Below, one piece after another: positions 37,109 through 44,964 of a stretch of DNA of 64,000 nt. The notes under the pieces were generated by a model that saw only the letters and a program-made list of their open reading frames with translations, ran no database searches and was not told the DNA's origin. The number at the start of each line of letters is the position of its first letter. The stretch's first letter is position 1. Origin of the DNA: Oscillospiraceae bacterium. Its GTDB lineage: Bacteria; Bacillota; Clostridia; Oscillospirales; WRJC01. Position numbers and translations under genes: made by a program. The DNA is taken from contig WRHM01000008.1 in the NCBI GenBank assembly GCA_009783265.1, positions 62,001-126,000 of the forward strand. The letters are read 5' to 3'.

Positions 37109-37138
37109 AAACTTATAAGTTTGCAACTCGTAAGTTTG
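37109..37138. promoter_or_regulatory. Tandem operator-like repeats before the ATPase gene
   Basis: AAACTTATAAGTTT (37109-37122, perfect palindrome) is followed by AACTCGTAAGTTTG (37125-37138), a near copy 16 bases on. Both lie between the -10 and the start codon, a usual place for repressor binding. Confidence 0.6.
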
Positions 37139-37167
37139 ATTATACATTATTAAATTAAAAAAGTCAA
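37139..37167 (-). promoter_or_regulatory. SigA-type promoter of the element's ATPase gene
   Basis: On the minus strand, TTGACT (37162-37167), 17 bases, TATAAT (37139-37144). Confidence 0.85.
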
Positions 37168-37187
37168 GCAAAAAAAAGAAAAAAGCA

Positions 37188-37203
37188 TAATGAACGGTCG
37201 CTT
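37188..37203 (+). repeat. 16-base repeat, copy 2 (near element end)
   Basis: TAATGAACGGTCGCTT, inverted relative to the copy at 34918-34933; about 70 bases from the attachment core at 37272. Confidence 0.85.
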
Positions 37204-37267
37204 TTTTACTTTTTAATTAAAATTTATTGACTTTTCGCCCATTCCTGCGTTGTCCATAACCGATGTC

Positions 37268-37903
37268 CTACACATACGACCTTGATATTCCTAAAACGAC
37301 CGATACTTCTTTTTGGGTTTTAGGCTTTATATTATCTATACCATACCGCATTTTTATTATTTCTTTTTCTCTCTTGGTGAGTTTAGTTTCGATTATTTTT
37401 TGCGCGTAATCGCTTTTTATTTTTGTGTCAAGATCGTCTGCTATCGTGTCCTCGCAGCTTATAAGCTCGATATAAGTCAATGGATTTCCGTCTTTATCCA
37501 CGTCTATAGAGTCATATATCGACGTTTCACACTGTATTTTTTTTATTGACCGGAAATACATAAGTATTTCGTTTTTCACGCATGTGCAGGCATAAGTGGC
37601 AAATCTTGCGCCGTTTTCGGTATTATATGTATCAATCGCTTTTATTAGCCCGATTGTGCCTATAGATATTAAATCGTCCTGATCTTTATAAGTTGTATAA
37701 TATTTTTTTACGATATGAGCGACAAGCCTTAAATTTCTTTCTATAAGAATATTCCGGGATTCCAGATCGCCTTCTTTGTATTTCAAAAAATGTTCTTTTT
37801 CTTTTGCTGAACTAAGCGGCGAGGGAAACTCTCCATTTGATGAAACTTTCAGGAATAAATATGTACAGTTCATTATTATAGTGGCTATTGTTTCCAATAA
37901 CAT
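37268..37903 (-). CDS. sigK: sigK 5' exon: pro-sigma-K lacking its C-terminus
   Basis: 211 residues of the late mother-cell sporulation sigma factor. N-terminal hydrophobic pro-sequence (about 1-22), then FPSPLSS as in pro-sigma-K; region 2 with NLRLVAHIVKKYY and DLISIGTIGLIKAID; region 4 with LTKREKEIIKMRYGID and KTQKEVSVVLGISRSYV, ending at TAG inside the helix-turn-helix. The truncated product should not bind -35 elements. Excision of the element joins it to the 33232-33302 exon, giving 232 residues. GGGGGAA precedes the ATG. The pro-sequence implies SpoIVFB-type processing, unlike C. difficile sigma-K. Confidence 0.95.
   Translation of the reverse strand: MLLETIATIIMNCTYLFLKVSSNGEFPSPLSSAKEKEHFLKYKEGDLESRNILIERNLRLVAHIVKKYYTTYKDQDDLISIGTIGLIKAIDTYNTENGARFATYACTCVKNEILMYFRSIKKIQCETSIYDSIDVDKDGNPLTYIELISCEDTIADDLDTKIKSDYAQKIIETKLTKREKEIIKMRYGIDNIKPKTQKEVSVVLGISRSYV
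37272..37275. other. Attachment site core, sigK 5' side
   Basis: On the minus strand the 5' exon reads TCAAGGTCGT-ATGT then leaves the gene as GTAGGACATCGG. Partner of the ATGT at 33299-33302. Confidence 0.85.
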
Positions 37904-37968
37904 GAAAAATTCCCCCGTATTTATAAAATATTTTTGTCATTTGATCTATTTACGGCATATTATAATTT

Positions 37969-37997
37969 TATAGCATATTATTATATTATATGCTATA
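37969..37997. promoter_or_regulatory. Perfect palindrome upstream of sigK
   Basis: TATAGCATAT (37969-37978) and ATATGCTATA (37988-37997), 9 bases apart, 66-94 bases upstream of the sigK start. It contains GCATATAAT-like sequence that could be part of a sigma-E type -10. The binding protein is unknown. Confidence 0.5.
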
Positions 37998-38033
37998 AAT
38001 TCAAAATAGTTATTTAGAATTTACGCGCTAATA

Positions 38034-38065
38034 AAAAAGCCCCTTTTAAAATAAAAGTGGCTTTT
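38034..38065. terminator. Intrinsic terminator between kinase and sigK
   Basis: AAAAAGCCCCTTTT (38034-38047) and AAAAGTGGCTTTTT (38052-38065) form a stem with one mismatch and T-runs on both strands. It ends the kinase transcript arriving from 38139. Confidence 0.85.
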
Positions 38066-38138
38066 TATTAATATTTTACGTAAATAAATATATCAGGGCT
38101 TATAGAATTTCATAACTAATCAAACTGGTAATAATAAT

Positions 38139-41100
38139 CTATGCATTTGTTAAATATTGCTTTATCTGCTGGATAACTTCATCAATATCTATCGGTTTGC
38201 CAACATGCCCGTTCATACCGGATTCGAAACACTTTTCGATGTCCTCACGGAATACATTGGCAGTCATCGCAATAATCGGTATTGTCTTAGATTCCGGAAT
38301 ATCGAGTGCCCTGATGCGGCGCGTCGATTCGTAACCGTCCATTTCGGGCATTTGAACGTCCATGAATATCATTTCATATCTCTGAGGCTCTTCGCTGAAC
38401 ATACGGACGGCTTCCGCGCCGTTTAACGCGCACTCTATCTCCAGACCCGTCGGCTCAAGCAGCGCAAAAACTATATCCCGGTTGATTTCGATGTCCTCTG
38501 CCAGCAAAATACGGCGATTTTTAAATATACCGGTATTGTCCGTCAGCTTCTCTTCCTCTACTTTTGAATTAAATCCGAGGCATTCATTTATAATATTTAC
38601 AAGCATCGACGGAAAGAGGGGCTTTGATACGAATTTATCAATTCCGGCTTTTTTCGCTTCGTCTTCCACTACGCTCCATTCAGCCGCAGATATCATGATC
38701 ACTACAGATTTTCCCGGCTCAATCACTTTGTCTTTCAGTTTTTTTGCCAGTTCGATTCCGTCTATGTCCGGCAGATTCCGGTTGACGAAATATATATTAT
38801 ACGCGCCTTTCTTTTCCACTATATCAAGCGCTTCTTCGCCGTTTATGACTACATCGCAGTTTATCTTCAATTCCTGCGTCAAATCTTTGAAGAATACCAG
38901 CACGTCAGGTTCGTCGTCCACAGCCAGTATGCGTAAATTTTCTATGTTCACGTCAGAAGTCAACAACCCCTGTATTTTAGTTTCACCACGTTTCATCCGA
39001 ACCGTAAATACAAACGCAGAGCCTTTATTAATCTCTGATTCCACCCATATTTCTCCCCCCATCATTTCCACGATGTTTCTTGAAATTGAGAGTCCAAGGC
39101 CCGTACCGCCGAATTTACGCGTGGTATCGCTTTCAGCCTGCTGAAATGACTGGAATAGCCGGGCCTGCTGCTCCGGGCTTATACCTATACCTGTATCAGT
39201 CACTTTAAACTGTATTGTATATATGCCGTTTTCTTCACCCAAAATCTCAGTGTCAAGGCTGATAGTTCCATGTTCGGGCGTGAACTTTACTGCGTTGGAC
39301 AGCAAGTTTGTGATTACCTGCGCCAGCCGTTGGTCGTCGCCAATCAGGTTTTTGGGGATATGCTTGCCGATATGCACTTCAAATTTCTGTTTTTTCTCAT
39401 CAATCCGGAAGTTTACTACGCCAACGACACGGCGCAGCATATTTTCGAAAACAAATTCAGTCGGCGATAGCTCAAATTTACCCGATTCGATTTTTGACAT
39501 ATCCAAAATATCGTTGATGACGCCGAGCAGGTGTTTCGACGCGTCTTCTATTTTTGTGAAGCAATACTTCATTCGATCAGGGTCAGCCGCGGATATGCCT
39601 ATTGAAGTCATGCCGACGATTGCGTTGAGCGGAGTGCGTATCTCGTGGCTCATATTGGCTAAAAACGCGGATTTGGCTTCGCTTGCGGCTTTTGCCTCAG
39701 CTTGTTTTTTCGCAAGCTGCTCTAACTCTGTAATATCCTGTATAACTTCGATAAAGCCTGTTATCTTGCCGCGTACATCCCTGAGAATTTCCGTATCGAC
39801 CTGATAAGACACAGCCCCGTTCAAAAAGAATGACTGTTTTCTCCCGCGTTTCGCGCATTCAACAGCGCAATTCTCTGTATCGCAGATATTGAGTCCCCAA
39901 TTTTTGCAATGCAATCCGATAATTTCTTCACGTTTTTTGCCGAGTATTTTTTCCATCGCGGCATTTATAAACGTCCATTTCATTTCATTGTCCTGAACCG
40001 AAACCAAAAACGGTATAGAATCAAGAATAGAGCCGTACCAGTGAGCCATTGACTCAAATTTTTCGGATTCGGTGTAAATTTCATTGAGCATTGCCTGACG
40101 TTCCCTCAAAATAGCGTCAAGTTTTGCAGTGAGTCTATTAAACCATCTGGCCAGTTCACCGATTTCGTCTTTCTGCCCGCTGGGAATTTGCTCGCTGAGG
40201 TCAGCCCGGTCTTCGGCGATGTCCTGAATTTTGGTCTTGATATTGTTCAGAGGTTGAATAACCGCCGCGCGCAGGCGCCATAAAAGAGCAAAGACAGGAA
40301 TTACCGCCATGCCCGTCAGCATGAATGCCATCGTCATTGAAGCTGTTTTTACAATATCTGATACAGTAGTAGTATCCATTGCGAAAACGATAACCCCGAC
40401 TTGATTTCCCCGATAATCGTCAAGAGGGAATGTCGCGAGAGTCATTGAGCCAAATCTTTTATATGAAACGTCTTTTTTTCCGTCGTGCAGCAACTGAGGG
40501 GTGATCAAATCTTCAATACTATTGTCAGTCGATTCGATGACACGCACAAAATCCCCTATCGGCGGATATTTTTCCGAATCCTGCAGCTCTACCGAAAATT
40601 CAAGCAGTTCTATATTTGCGTACAGCGCAATAGAAAGCTTACCTTCTTCGACTGCGGCCTCCAGAATCGGATTGAAGCTCTGGAGCGATTCAAGCGATCC
40701 GAGCTGTCTGCCGTCAGGCGCAAAAATTGGGATTACCCCTCTGATGGCAAAACCGCCGCTGCCGGGTTCTAATCCCATTGTCACCTCGCCGGTTTCGTTC
40801 GTATCGAGGACTGTGGGCCTGTATGCCCTGAGGTCGTCTGAAATATCTACCCATTCGCCGTTGACTCTGGTATTATACTCGCGCCATATACGCACAAGAC
40901 TGAGCCCGCTGGGCAAATGAAAATGGAGTTCAAGATCTTTTCCCACTAATGCTCTATAATTATCCAGCATTTCAGCGAGTTCTTTGCGCAGCATATCACG
41001 CGCCGCCTGAGATTCAGGAGAATTTTCATCGTATATTTCGCCGCTGTGAGCGATTTCATAAGCCTCAATTACCGCAGGCAGGGGCGCAAATACAGAGGCT

Positions 41101-41288
41101 TCGCTCACGGATTTTTTCGCGCTTGCATCAATCTCTTTGAGAATAAGCTGAAAACGATTCTCTATGATGTCTTTTACGTATTGTTCGCGCATTCTGTCAA
41201 ACGAAAAGTTGATGACTATAAAACTGATCAAGCCAAAGCATACGACAATACATATTTGAGGGATAGCCAGTTTCCATATAAGTTTCAT
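38139..41288 (-). CDS. Membrane hybrid histidine kinase with two receivers (first lacks phospho-Asp)
   Basis: 1049 residues. Membrane helix (about 5-28), extracytoplasmic sensor (30-310), second helix (312-335), HAMP (to about 390), PAS (about 420-530) with a Cys cluster (HCKNWGLNICDTENCAVEC), HisKA with MSHEIRTPLNAIVGM (His near 550), ATPase domain (GTGLGLS near 715), receiver 1 (about 780-900), receiver 2 (about 925-1045). In receiver 1 the phospho-acceptor is Asn (YFVNRNLPDIDG, near 832); receiver 2 keeps Asp (IFMDVQMPEMDG). No DNA-binding output is encoded nearby. Divergent from a second hybrid kinase. Promoter palindrome and structured leader suggest tight control. Signal unknown. Confidence 0.9.
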   Translation of the reverse strand: MKLIWKLAIPQICIVVCFGLISFIVINFSFDRMREQYVKDIIENRFQLILKEIDASAKKSVSEASVFAPLPAVIEAYEIAHSGEIYDENSPESQAARDMLRKELAEMLDNYRALVGKDLELHFHLPSGLSLVRIWREYNTRVNGEWVDISDDLRAYRPTVLDTNETGEVTMGLEPGSGGFAIRGVIPIFAPDGRQLGSLESLQSFNPILEAAVEEGKLSIALYANIELLEFSVELQDSEKYPPIGDFVRVIESTDNSIEDLITPQLLHDGKKDVSYKRFGSMTLATFPLDDYRGNQVGVIVFAMDTTTVSDIVKTASMTMAFMLTGMAVIPVFALLWRLRAAVIQPLNNIKTKIQDIAEDRADLSEQIPSGQKDEIGELARWFNRLTAKLDAILRERQAMLNEIYTESEKFESMAHWYGSILDSIPFLVSVQDNEMKWTFINAAMEKILGKKREEIIGLHCKNWGLNICDTENCAVECAKRGRKQSFFLNGAVSYQVDTEILRDVRGKITGFIEVIQDITELEQLAKKQAEAKAASEAKSAFLANMSHEIRTPLNAIVGMTSIGISAADPDRMKYCFTKIEDASKHLLGVINDILDMSKIESGKFELSPTEFVFENMLRRVVGVVNFRIDEKKQKFEVHIGKHIPKNLIGDDQRLAQVITNLLSNAVKFTPEHGTISLDTEILGEENGIYTIQFKVTDTGIGISPEQQARLFQSFQQAESDTTRKFGGTGLGLSISRNIVEMMGGEIWVESEINKGSAFVFTVRMKRGETKIQGLLTSDVNIENLRILAVDDEPDVLVFFKDLTQELKINCDVVINGEEALDIVEKKGAYNIYFVNRNLPDIDGIELAKKLKDKVIEPGKSVVIMISAAEWSVVEDEAKKAGIDKFVSKPLFPSMLVNIINECLGFNSKVEEEKLTDNTGIFKNRRILLAEDIEINRDIVFALLEPTGLEIECALNGAEAVRMFSEEPQRYEMIFMDVQMPEMDGYESTRRIRALDIPESKTIPIIAMTANVFREDIEKCFESGMNGHVGKPIDIDEVIQQIKQYLTNA

Positions 41289-41322
41289 ATTTTTATGTAA
41301 AACTCCTCTTTAATTTTGTGAC

Positions 41323-41383
41323 TTGCCACCCCGGAGGTATTGGCAAAACGACGTTTTAATTTGGTGCTGATTAAAACATCGTT
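41323..41383 (-). ncRNA. Structured 5' leader RNA of the leftward kinase
   Basis: In minus-strand RNA a 14-bp stem forms from AACGATGTTTTAAT (41383-41370) and ATTAAAACGTCGTT (41360-41347, one G-U pair) with loop CAGCACCAA. A second hairpin follows at 41346-41323 (TTGCC with GGCAA, an AAU bulge, then ACC with GGU). The ribosome site GAGGAG lies about 15 bases beyond. It matches no riboswitch class I can identify. Confidence 0.55.
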
Positions 41384-41499
41384 AAAAATTTGATGTGTAT
41401 AATATTTATTATAATTATTCGCGCATAAAATTTATTTTATCATGCAATACTCTCAAGTCAGTCACAAAACAGCGTATTTCTTCAAAATAAACTAAATTA

Positions 41500-41528
41500 A
41501 TTATACAGACAGAATTTAATTCTGTCAA
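41500..41528 (-). promoter_or_regulatory. Promoter of leftward kinase with embedded palindrome
   Basis: On the minus strand, TTGACA (41523-41528), 17 bases, TATAAT (41500-41505). The perfect 19-base palindrome GACAGAATTTAATTCTGTC (41508-41526) fills the spacer and overlaps the -35, a classic repressor arrangement. Confidence 0.85.
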
Positions 41529-41738
41529 GTGAAAGAATATGGAATTATTAATATAATTTAAAGCAAATATCTTCTGAAATCATTTGGACAAATAATTCAA
41601 CATATTATATCATACAAGTAAAAAACATTCAAGTTCGCCAAGATTTTTAAATGTAAATTTTCCTTAAACGACCTTACAAAAAACGGCAGTAATCAAGCAT
41701 AAATCATGTAAACATTTGTGAATTTTTAATTTTATATC

Positions 41739-41767
41739 TTGAAATAATATTGCATAAAAGTTATAAT
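41739..41767 (+). promoter_or_regulatory. SigA-type promoter of rightward kinase
   Basis: TTGAAA (41739-41744), 17 bases, TATAAT (41762-41767); start codon 39 bases downstream. Confidence 0.82.
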
Positions 41768-41805
41768 ATACTAAATGTGAAAATTAACATGAAGAGGATA
41801 ACAAA

Positions 41806-44800
41806 ATGCATAAGAAAATCCCATTTACTCAAAAAATCAATTTTAGGATATTGGCCATGCTCTTAGTGTTGTTTGCCATTACCGCCGTTGGCGCAAGTTG
41901 GATAAATCAGAGCAATATCAAAAATTTGTATGAAGAAGTTTATACTGAACGGGTATTGCTCACCAATGCACTGATGGCCGCTATTATTGACAGTGAAGAT
42001 GTAGAATATTTTGTCGAACTCATGAAAAGTCAGGACGAAAGATTTAAGCAAAAGCAGATTCGATTTTGGCTTGATCGTGAGGAATATTGGGAACTTCAGG
42101 AAAAAGGCGCAGACGAAGAAGACCAACAGGCACTTTTAGAAAATTTAGCGGTTTTTCACAGCGAGCTGGCGAATTTAAAAACGGAAAAATATTGGGATAT
42201 AATTGCCGAACTGAAACATCTGAAAGAAATCAGTAATTCTACATATCTGTATGTTATGGCTGACACAGGCCTCGTGAGCGATAACGGAGAAAGATTATAT
42301 ACATTTATTTTTGACGCGGAGGACGAAGATATATACGGCAGTATCGATATTGACGGGCTGGGAACATGCGACATCAGCCAGGATACGATACTGGAAGTTT
42401 ATGAGACAAAAAAACAGATGGAATGGGTTTATTATTATACCGGCGGTTACGGGGAGCTTTATTACGCGTATGCGCCCATATTAAATAAAAACGGCGACGT
42501 CATCGCAATTTTGGGGACTGATCTTGACCTTGCGGCAATGAACAATTCGATTGGAGCTTCTACTCTATTGTTCAATACAATTTTTTTGGCGTTTTTTGTG
42601 ATTATATTAATCTCTATATTTATTTTCCTGCGGCGCAGCATAACCAAACCTTTAAGCAGTCTCACTAATACGGCGCGCGAACTCGCACAGGGCAACGTAT
42701 ATTCTCCCGCATCTGAAACAGCTTTGAAACAGCGCGGCGAAATCGGAATGCTGGCTAACGCTATCAACGATATGAATTTTACTTATCAGAATATGATAAG
42801 CAGCACAGGGAAATTACTCGACGCGTCGACTGCCGGCAAACTGGATGTACGCAACGACGCGGATAAATTCAAAGGCGACATAAAAAAAGTCCTTAAACAA
42901 ATCAACGCTACGCTTGATTCGATGATATTATACCTGAATAATATACCCGAAAGTATTTTTATCATGAGCAAAGAACTTGATACATATTTTAAAAACGGTA
43001 AATTTGCCAGCTATTTCAGCGGTATATCCGCGTTGGAGTTTATATCCGAAATCTTTCCGCAAGAAACAAATGATAAATTATCCCCGCAAGACCGGCAGGA
43101 ATATCTTAAAGAACAAGTTTCCGACGTATTAAAACAGGACAACAGTAACATGACAGTCCGGATAAACGATTTGTGCTTTTCAATTATTTTCAAAGAAATC
43201 GTTTCGCCGAACGAACTTATCGAAAACAGCATACTGGTCATTGCGGTCGATATTACTGATCTTACAAATGAAAAAGAAAACGCGCACGCGGCGGCTAAAG
43301 CAAAGAGCGATTTTCTCTCGCGCATGAGCCATGAAATGCGAACGCCAATGAACGCGATTATCGGTATGACTAAAATTTCAGAAACTACTGACGATGTTTT
43401 AAAACTTAAACACTGCCTTTCAACTATCGCAACTTCGTCCGGTCATCTTTTGGGAATAATCAACGATGTTCTGGATATGGCAAAAATCGAAGCAGGCAAA
43501 TTCGAGCTTGAAAACGTGCCTATGAATATAGAAAAAATGCTGATGAAAGTATGCAATATCGTTGTTGACAACATGGAAAAAAAGAACCTGAAGTTTAACG
43601 TTATATTAAGCAGGAATTTAAATTTAAATTATATTGCAGACGACCTAAGGCTTTCTCAGGTAATAACTAATCTTCTCTCAAATTCAGTGAAGTTTACTCC
43701 CGAAGGGGGAAAAATAACGCTTTCGGTTGAAAAAATCGAAAATATCAAAAACACTGATACTGCCGGGCAAAACGAAAACATAAGCACCCTGCGCTTTTCT
43801 GTTTCCGATACAGGGATAGGCCTGTCAAAAGAACAAATCGCCCGGTTGTTCAATGCATTCGAGCAGGCGGACGGCGGCGTTTCCCGCAAATACGGCGGAA
43901 CGGGCCTCGGCCTTGCGATTTCCCAGAGTATCGTTGAAAAAATGAAAGGGCGTATCTGGGCAGAATCAGAACCCGGCATTGGCTCAACTTTTATTTTTGA
44001 GGCAAATCTTGAAAACGCTTCACATCAGGATACCGTTATTTTTGACGGCATCCGTCCCGAAGATATCAGGCTGTTGATCGTTGAAAATGACGACGACATC
44101 AGGGAGCGTTTCCTGCATATAACCGAAAGCTTCGGGATAAATGCAGATTTGTCTGCAAATATCAATGAAACGATCGCTTTTATAGAGGCTGCCTGCGATA
44201 CCGGACGCGAATATGATATTGTTTTTCTTGATTATGATATGCCCGGCGCAGACGCAATGGATTTTATTAATCAAATCAACGGAAAAATCAATAAAAATAC
44301 AGTTATTATAATTTCAACTTATCTGGAATGGAACAGGATAGAAAAATTCGCGTTTGAAAATAATATCACCCGTTATATTACAAAGCCGGTCTTCCCTTCG
44401 TCTGTTTTAGACGCGATAAACACCGTCGTAGGCAAAACGCTTAAATCCCTCGATATAAAAACCGAAACCACCGGAAAAGTTCCGGATTTATCCGGGGTGA
44501 GCATTATTCTGGCGGAAGACGTAGAAATAAACCGGGAAATCTTTATTTCACTTTTGGAAGATACGCGTATTTCGATCGATATAGCCGAAAACGGTCTGAT
44601 CGCAACAGAAAAATTCAAAAAGAATCCGGATAAGTATAATATTATCGTGATGGATATACAAATGCCGGAAATGGACGGTTATCAGGCAACCAAAACTATC
44701 CGTTCACTTGATATCCCCCGGGCGAAGTCAATTCCGATTATAGCAATGACCGCCAATGCGTTCAGAGAAGATATTGAACGCTGCCTTGAAGCCGGCATGG

Positions 44801-44871
44801 ACGACCATCTCTCAAAACCGATAGACATTGAACAGCTTTATACCACCCTGATTAAATGGGGCAATTTATAA
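41806..44871 (+). CDS. Membrane hybrid histidine kinase with two receivers
   Basis: 1021 residues. Helix (about 14-34), extracytoplasmic sensor (35-245), helix (250-272), HAMP (to about 325), PAS-like region (about 375-490), HisKA with MSHEMRTPMNAIIGM (His near 508), ATPase domain with GTGLGLA near 700, receiver 1 (about 755-875; phospho-Asp in FLDYDMPGAD), receiver 2 (about 900-1018; VMDIQMPEMDG). Same architecture as the divergent neighbour and probably a distant paralogue, but both receivers keep Asp. Output partner not visible. GAGGAT precedes the ATG. Confidence 0.9.
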   Translation: MHKKIPFTQKINFRILAMLLVLFAITAVGASWINQSNIKNLYEEVYTERVLLTNALMAAIIDSEDVEYFVELMKSQDERFKQKQIRFWLDREEYWELQEKGADEEDQQALLENLAVFHSELANLKTEKYWDIIAELKHLKEISNSTYLYVMADTGLVSDNGERLYTFIFDAEDEDIYGSIDIDGLGTCDISQDTILEVYETKKQMEWVYYYTGGYGELYYAYAPILNKNGDVIAILGTDLDLAAMNNSIGASTLLFNTIFLAFFVIILISIFIFLRRSITKPLSSLTNTARELAQGNVYSPASETALKQRGEIGMLANAINDMNFTYQNMISSTGKLLDASTAGKLDVRNDADKFKGDIKKVLKQINATLDSMILYLNNIPESIFIMSKELDTYFKNGKFASYFSGISALEFISEIFPQETNDKLSPQDRQEYLKEQVSDVLKQDNSNMTVRINDLCFSIIFKEIVSPNELIENSILVIAVDITDLTNEKENAHAAAKAKSDFLSRMSHEMRTPMNAIIGMTKISETTDDVLKLKHCLSTIATSSGHLLGIINDVLDMAKIEAGKFELENVPMNIEKMLMKVCNIVVDNMEKKNLKFNVILSRNLNLNYIADDLRLSQVITNLLSNSVKFTPEGGKITLSVEKIENIKNTDTAGQNENISTLRFSVSDTGIGLSKEQIARLFNAFEQADGGVSRKYGGTGLGLAISQSIVEKMKGRIWAESEPGIGSTFIFEANLENASHQDTVIFDGIRPEDIRLLIVENDDDIRERFLHITESFGINADLSANINETIAFIEAACDTGREYDIVFLDYDMPGADAMDFINQINGKINKNTVIIISTYLEWNRIEKFAFENNITRYITKPVFPSSVLDAINTVVGKTLKSLDIKTETTGKVPDLSGVSIILAEDVEINREIFISLLEDTRISIDIAENGLIATEKFKKNPDKYNIIVMDIQMPEMDGYQATKTIRSLDIPRAKSIPIIAMTANAFREDIERCLEAGMDDHLSKPIDIEQLYTTLIKWGNL

Positions 44872-44903
44872 TATTAAAATTTAATAATTTAAAAAACACG
44901 CAC

Positions 44904-44945
44904 AAAAGCCCCTTTTATTTTATTTATTTAAAAAGCGGGGCTTTT
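44904..44945. terminator. Bidirectional intrinsic terminator
   Basis: AAAAGCCCC (44904-44912) pairs with GGGGCTTTT (44937-44945), extended inside by T-rich and A-rich arms. It separates the kinase gene from the convergent gene at 44965-45783. Confidence 0.82.
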
Positions 44946-44964
44946 GATTTTTAATTTATATTTT

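Larger units (their letters stand above)
33299..37275 (-). mobile_element. Skin-like sigK intervening element (3,973 bp)
   Basis: The DNA between the split halves of sigK. Both ends carry ATGT on the minus strand (ACAT at 33299-33302 and 37272-37275); recombination there removes 3,973 bp and turns ...TCGTATGTG-TAG into ...TCGTATGTATCGAGA, restoring SRSYVSRIE. Contents, all on -: large serine recombinase next to the 3' exon, 50-residue ORF, truncated Vsr-like nuclease, AAA+ ATPase. Programmed excision of such elements in the mother cell is established for Bacillus and Clostridioides; for this locus it is inferred from sequence. Confidence 0.92.
41289..41805. other. Divergent control region between two hybrid kinases
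   Basis: 517 bases with no gene. It holds a structured leader (41323-41383) and promoter with operator (41500-41528) for the leftward kinase, and a promoter (41739-41767) for the rightward kinase. The remainder is AT-rich with no recognised signal. Confidence 0.75.

Noticed and set aside
37109..37138. CRISPR-like repeats
   Set aside because: Only two imperfect copies with a 2-base gap; better explained as operators. No CRISPR array or cas gene was seen in the window.
37268..37903. Simple truncated or dead sigma factor
   Set aside because: The missing C-terminal exon, recombinase and shared junction sequence show an interrupted gene rather than decay.
41323..41383. Known c-di-GMP or cobalamin riboswitch before the kinase
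   Set aside because: The conserved core sequences of those classes could not be found; left as an unassigned structured leader.
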